Of a DNA stretch of 6,567 nucleotides, positions 4,520-6,567 are shown piece after piece. Source of the DNA: an uncultured Micrococcales bacterium (lineage in GTDB: Bacteria; Actinomycetota; Actinomycetes; Actinomycetales; Microbacteriaceae); assembly GCA_903853515.1 (NCBI GenBank), contig CAINTU010000029.1, positions 1 to 6,567 of the forward strand, given 5' to 3'. The notes beneath the pieces are model-generated. The model saw only the letters and a program-made list of their open reading frames with translations. It made no database searches and was not told where the DNA came from. Within the stretch, counting starts at the first letter, position 1. The number at the start of each line of letters is the position of its first letter. The translations under genes were made by a program, and so were the position numbers.

Positions 4520-6567
4520 ATGAGCGAGAAAAACGTGTCTCAGAGTTTCTCTGGCGAGAACATAGTCGACATCGACTTAACCAAAGAAATGCAAGATTCC
4601 TTCTTGGAATACTCGTATTCGGTCATATATGCCCGCGCTTTGCCCGACGCCAGAGATGGCCTAAAACCCGTTCAACGACGCATCATTTATCAAATGGGCG
4701 AAATGGGTTTGCGTCACGACCGCGGCCACGTTAAGAGTGCCCGCGTAACCGGTGAAGTTATGGGCAAGCTGCACCCCCATGGCGATGGAGCGATCTATGA
4801 CGCGCTTGTTCGTATGTCTCAAGAATTCACTCTGCGCATGCCCCTTATCGATGGTCATGGCAACTTCGGCAGTCTTGATGACGGCCCCGCGGCGGCCCGA
4901 TACACAGAAGCTCGGTTGACGCTCGCAGCGATGCTGATGAACGAAGGTCTCGACGAAGACACCGTCGATTTCAGACCAAACTATGATGCACAGCTGAGCG
5001 AGCCGAATGTTTTGCCAGCAGCTTTTCCTAACCTTCTTGTGAATGGTTCTTCTGGTATCGCGGTTGGAATGGCAACCAACATGGCGCCGCACAACATGCG
5101 TGAGGTTATCAAGGCGGCGATACACCTTTTGCGCAACCCGAAGGCAAATACGGCAGATTTGATGAAGTTCGTTCCCGGGCCTGATCTGCCGACTGGCGGA
5201 ATCATCATGGGCACAGATGGCATCACAGATGCCTACGAAACTGGCCGAGGAAGTTTTAAGACGCGAGCAAAGGTTCGCATCGAAAGTGTTTCACCACGCA
5301 AGTTAGCGTTGGTGGTAACTGAGTTACCATACCTCGTTGGGCCTGAAAAAGTCATTGAAAAAATCAAGGATGGCGTCAACAACAAGAAGCTTCAGGGTAT
5401 ATCTGATGTCACCGATCTAACCGATCGCACAAACGGACTCAAACTTGTCATTGAACTAAAGACCGGTTTTGACCCTTCAACTGTTCTAGATCTGCTCTAT
5501 CGGTTCACTCCACTTGAAGATTCGTTTAGCATCAACAATGTCGCACTCGTTGACGGCAGGCCACAAACCCTCGGCCTGCGTGATTTGCTTGGCGTATATC
5601 TGGCACACAGAGTCGAAGTTACAAAGCGCCGCAGCGAGAATCGACTTTCAAAGCGACGAGCTCGATTGCATCTCGTCGACGGGTTATTGGTCGCGATTCT
5701 AAACATTGATGAAGTGATACAGGTCATTAGAACAAGTGATGACATAGAGAGCGCAAGAGCTAAGTTGATGCAGGTATTCGACCTGAGTCAATTGCAGTCA
5801 GATTACATACTTGAACTGAGACTTAGGCGACTAACCAAATTTTCGAAAATCGAACTTGAAACAGAAAAGATGACCCTGCTCGAAGAGATCGCAGAGCTTG
5901 AAAAGATTCTCTCGAGCCAAGCTCAATTGCACTCGTTAGTAATTGAAGAATTAGAGGCAGTTGCCAACGCATTCGGTGATGCGAGACGCACTCAAATTGG
6001 CGAAGCCATTGAAATGGTAAAACCAATAAGCGGAGCAAAGGCAGCCGCAGTTGACGCCCAGTTGGCGGAATCGGCATGTGCAATTGTGCTAACTGCATCA
6101 GGCATGCTGCTCAGAGTTTCTTCACTTGGTGATGTCAAGCTATCTGCCAAGCGCAAGAAGCATGAGGCTATTGCAACCAAATTTGAGACAACCACCAGAA
6201 CAGATATTGGCTTTGTAACCAATAAGGGCGTATTGCACAGGGTGCATGCGAGTGACCTGCCGTCGACTGACTCTGGGTTCGATCTTGGCAGTGCAGTTAA
6301 CGCGAATGAATTCTTAGGTTTGGCTAAAACCGAGCGAGTGCTGACAGCCTTCGCCATGACAGAAACCGCGGTTCTCGCGATGGGAACAAAATCTGGAGTA
6401 GTAAAGCGCATGACTGCTGACTATGCCCCGAAGTCAGAGTTCGAAGTGATTGCCCTAAAGCCTGGCGATGAGGTGATTGGTGCCGCGCTATCAAATGAAG
6501 ACGACCAATTGGTTTTCATCGCTGATGATTCGCAATTGCTTAGATTCGATGCCAAATCGGTTAGACC
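4520..6567 (+). CDS. parC: DNA topoisomerase IV subunit A (ParC-type), C-terminus cut by window edge
   Basis: This is the DNA-cleaving subunit of a type IIA topoisomerase, acting with an ATPase partner (ParE/GyrB-type) to decatenate or relax chromosomes. The frame is open for 682 complete codons; full-length relatives are roughly 800 residues, so perhaps 130 are missing. RALPDARDGLKPVQRR (39-54) opens the winged-helix domain. HPHGDGAIYDALVRM (85-99) is the quinolone-determining helix, and RYTEARL (127-133) contains catalytic Y128. LLGVYLAHRVEVTKRR (about 356-371) begins the coiled-coil arm, and DYILELRLRRLT (428-439) lies near its dimer gate. The beta-pinwheel starts around 520. Where GyrA has its GyrA-box (QRRGGKG-like), this protein has AKRKKHEA (543-550), which favours ParC over GyrA. 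The GHGNFGSLDDGPAA stretch also looks ParC-like. The partner parE is not in the window. Confidence 0.93.
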   Translation, partial: MSEKNVSQSFSGENIVDIDLTKEMQDSFLEYSYSVIYARALPDARDGLKPVQRRIIYQMGEMGLRHDRGHVKSARVTGEVMGKLHPHGDGAIYDALVRMSQEFTLRMPLIDGHGNFGSLDDGPAAARYTEARLTLAAMLMNEGLDEDTVDFRPNYDAQLSEPNVLPAAFPNLLVNGSSGIAVGMATNMAPHNMREVIKAAIHLLRNPKANTADLMKFVPGPDLPTGGIIMGTDGITDAYETGRGSFKTRAKVRIESVSPRKLALVVTELPYLVGPEKVIEKIKDGVNNKKLQGISDVTDLTDRTNGLKLVIELKTGFDPSTVLDLLYRFTPLEDSFSINNVALVDGRPQTLGLRDLLGVYLAHRVEVTKRRSENRLSKRRARLHLVDGLLVAILNIDEVIQVIRTSDDIESARAKLMQVFDLSQLQSDYILELRLRRLTKFSKIELETEKMTLLEEIAELEKILSSQAQLHSLVIEELEAVANAFGDARRTQIGEAIEMVKPISGAKAAAVDAQLAESACAIVLTASGMLLRVSSLGDVKLSAKRKKHEAIATKFETTTRTDIGFVTNKGVLHRVHASDLPSTDSGFDLGSAVNANEFLGLAKTERVLTAFAMTETAVLAMGTKSGVVKRMTADYAPKSEFEVIALKPGDEVIGAALSNEDDQLVFIADDSQLLRFDAKSVR

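Noticed and set aside
5992..6411. Minus-strand frame of 139 codons inside parC
   Set aside because: It is antisense to the conserved topoisomerase C-terminal domain and has no family features. The parC frame is continuous through it.
4520..6567. Naming the topoisomerase gene gyrA
   Set aside because: There is no GyrA-box in the visible first blade, GHGNFGSLDDGPAA is ParC-like, and the neighbourhood with sepH and the dut block fits parC. gyrA is usually beside gyrB near the origin.
1..6567. Defence system, mobile element or prophage
   Set aside because: Every gene belongs to a conserved actinobacterial housekeeping family in an expected order. There are no transposase, integrase, terminal repeats or composition breaks that I can see.

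Overview
The window reads as chromosomal housekeeping DNA from a small-genome actinobacterium, probably a freshwater Microbacteriaceae-type lineage (Rhodoluna/Aquiluna-like). The evidence is a set of families that are essentially actinobacterial (DUF3159, DUF3710, DUF3093, DUF4193 and SepH) together with an intermediate G+C that is low for this phylum. The DNA is very compact. Eight genes fill about 95% of it, same-strand neighbours overlap by 4 bp as ATGA, both convergent pairs are separated by only 4 bp, and two of the three divergent gaps are 23 and 40 bp. I see no tRNA, rRNA, CRISPR array, insertion sequence or phage gene.

Layout. Positions 1-1234 (minus strand) hold an operon of dut, a DUF3710 gene and a DUF3159 membrane-protein gene that is cut by the left edge. 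From a 23-bp divergent gap a DUF3093 membrane-protein gene runs rightwards (1258-1704). It meets, tail to tail, a small DUF4193 zinc-ribbon gene on the minus strand (1709-1996), which starts with TTG. A 232-bp divergent region, the only real intergenic space, separates DUF4193 from sepH (2229-3344, plus). SepH is a predicted FtsZ-associated septation protein whose linker carries seven 18-bp repeats. sepH converges on an alkaline-phosphatase-superfamily hydrolase gene (3349-4479, minus). That gene diverges across 40 bp from a parC-type topoisomerase subunit A gene (4520 to the right edge, 682 complete codons, C-terminus missing).

Functional reading. The order dut / DUF3093 / DUF4193 with DUF3710 and DUF3159 downstream of dut matches a long-conserved actinobacterial block (for example Rv2693c-Rv2699c in Mycobacterium tuberculosis, from memory). 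sepH and parC lie near this block in Streptomyces. The shared theme is nucleotide hygiene (dUTPase), cell division (SepH) and chromosome decatenation (ParC), with several conserved envelope or unknown proteins. I find no convincing new system. The most interesting items are regulatory or structural: a nearly symmetric bidirectional -10 element between dut and DUF3093, a perfect inverted repeat at the phosphatase start codon, and the hexapeptide repeat array in SepH.
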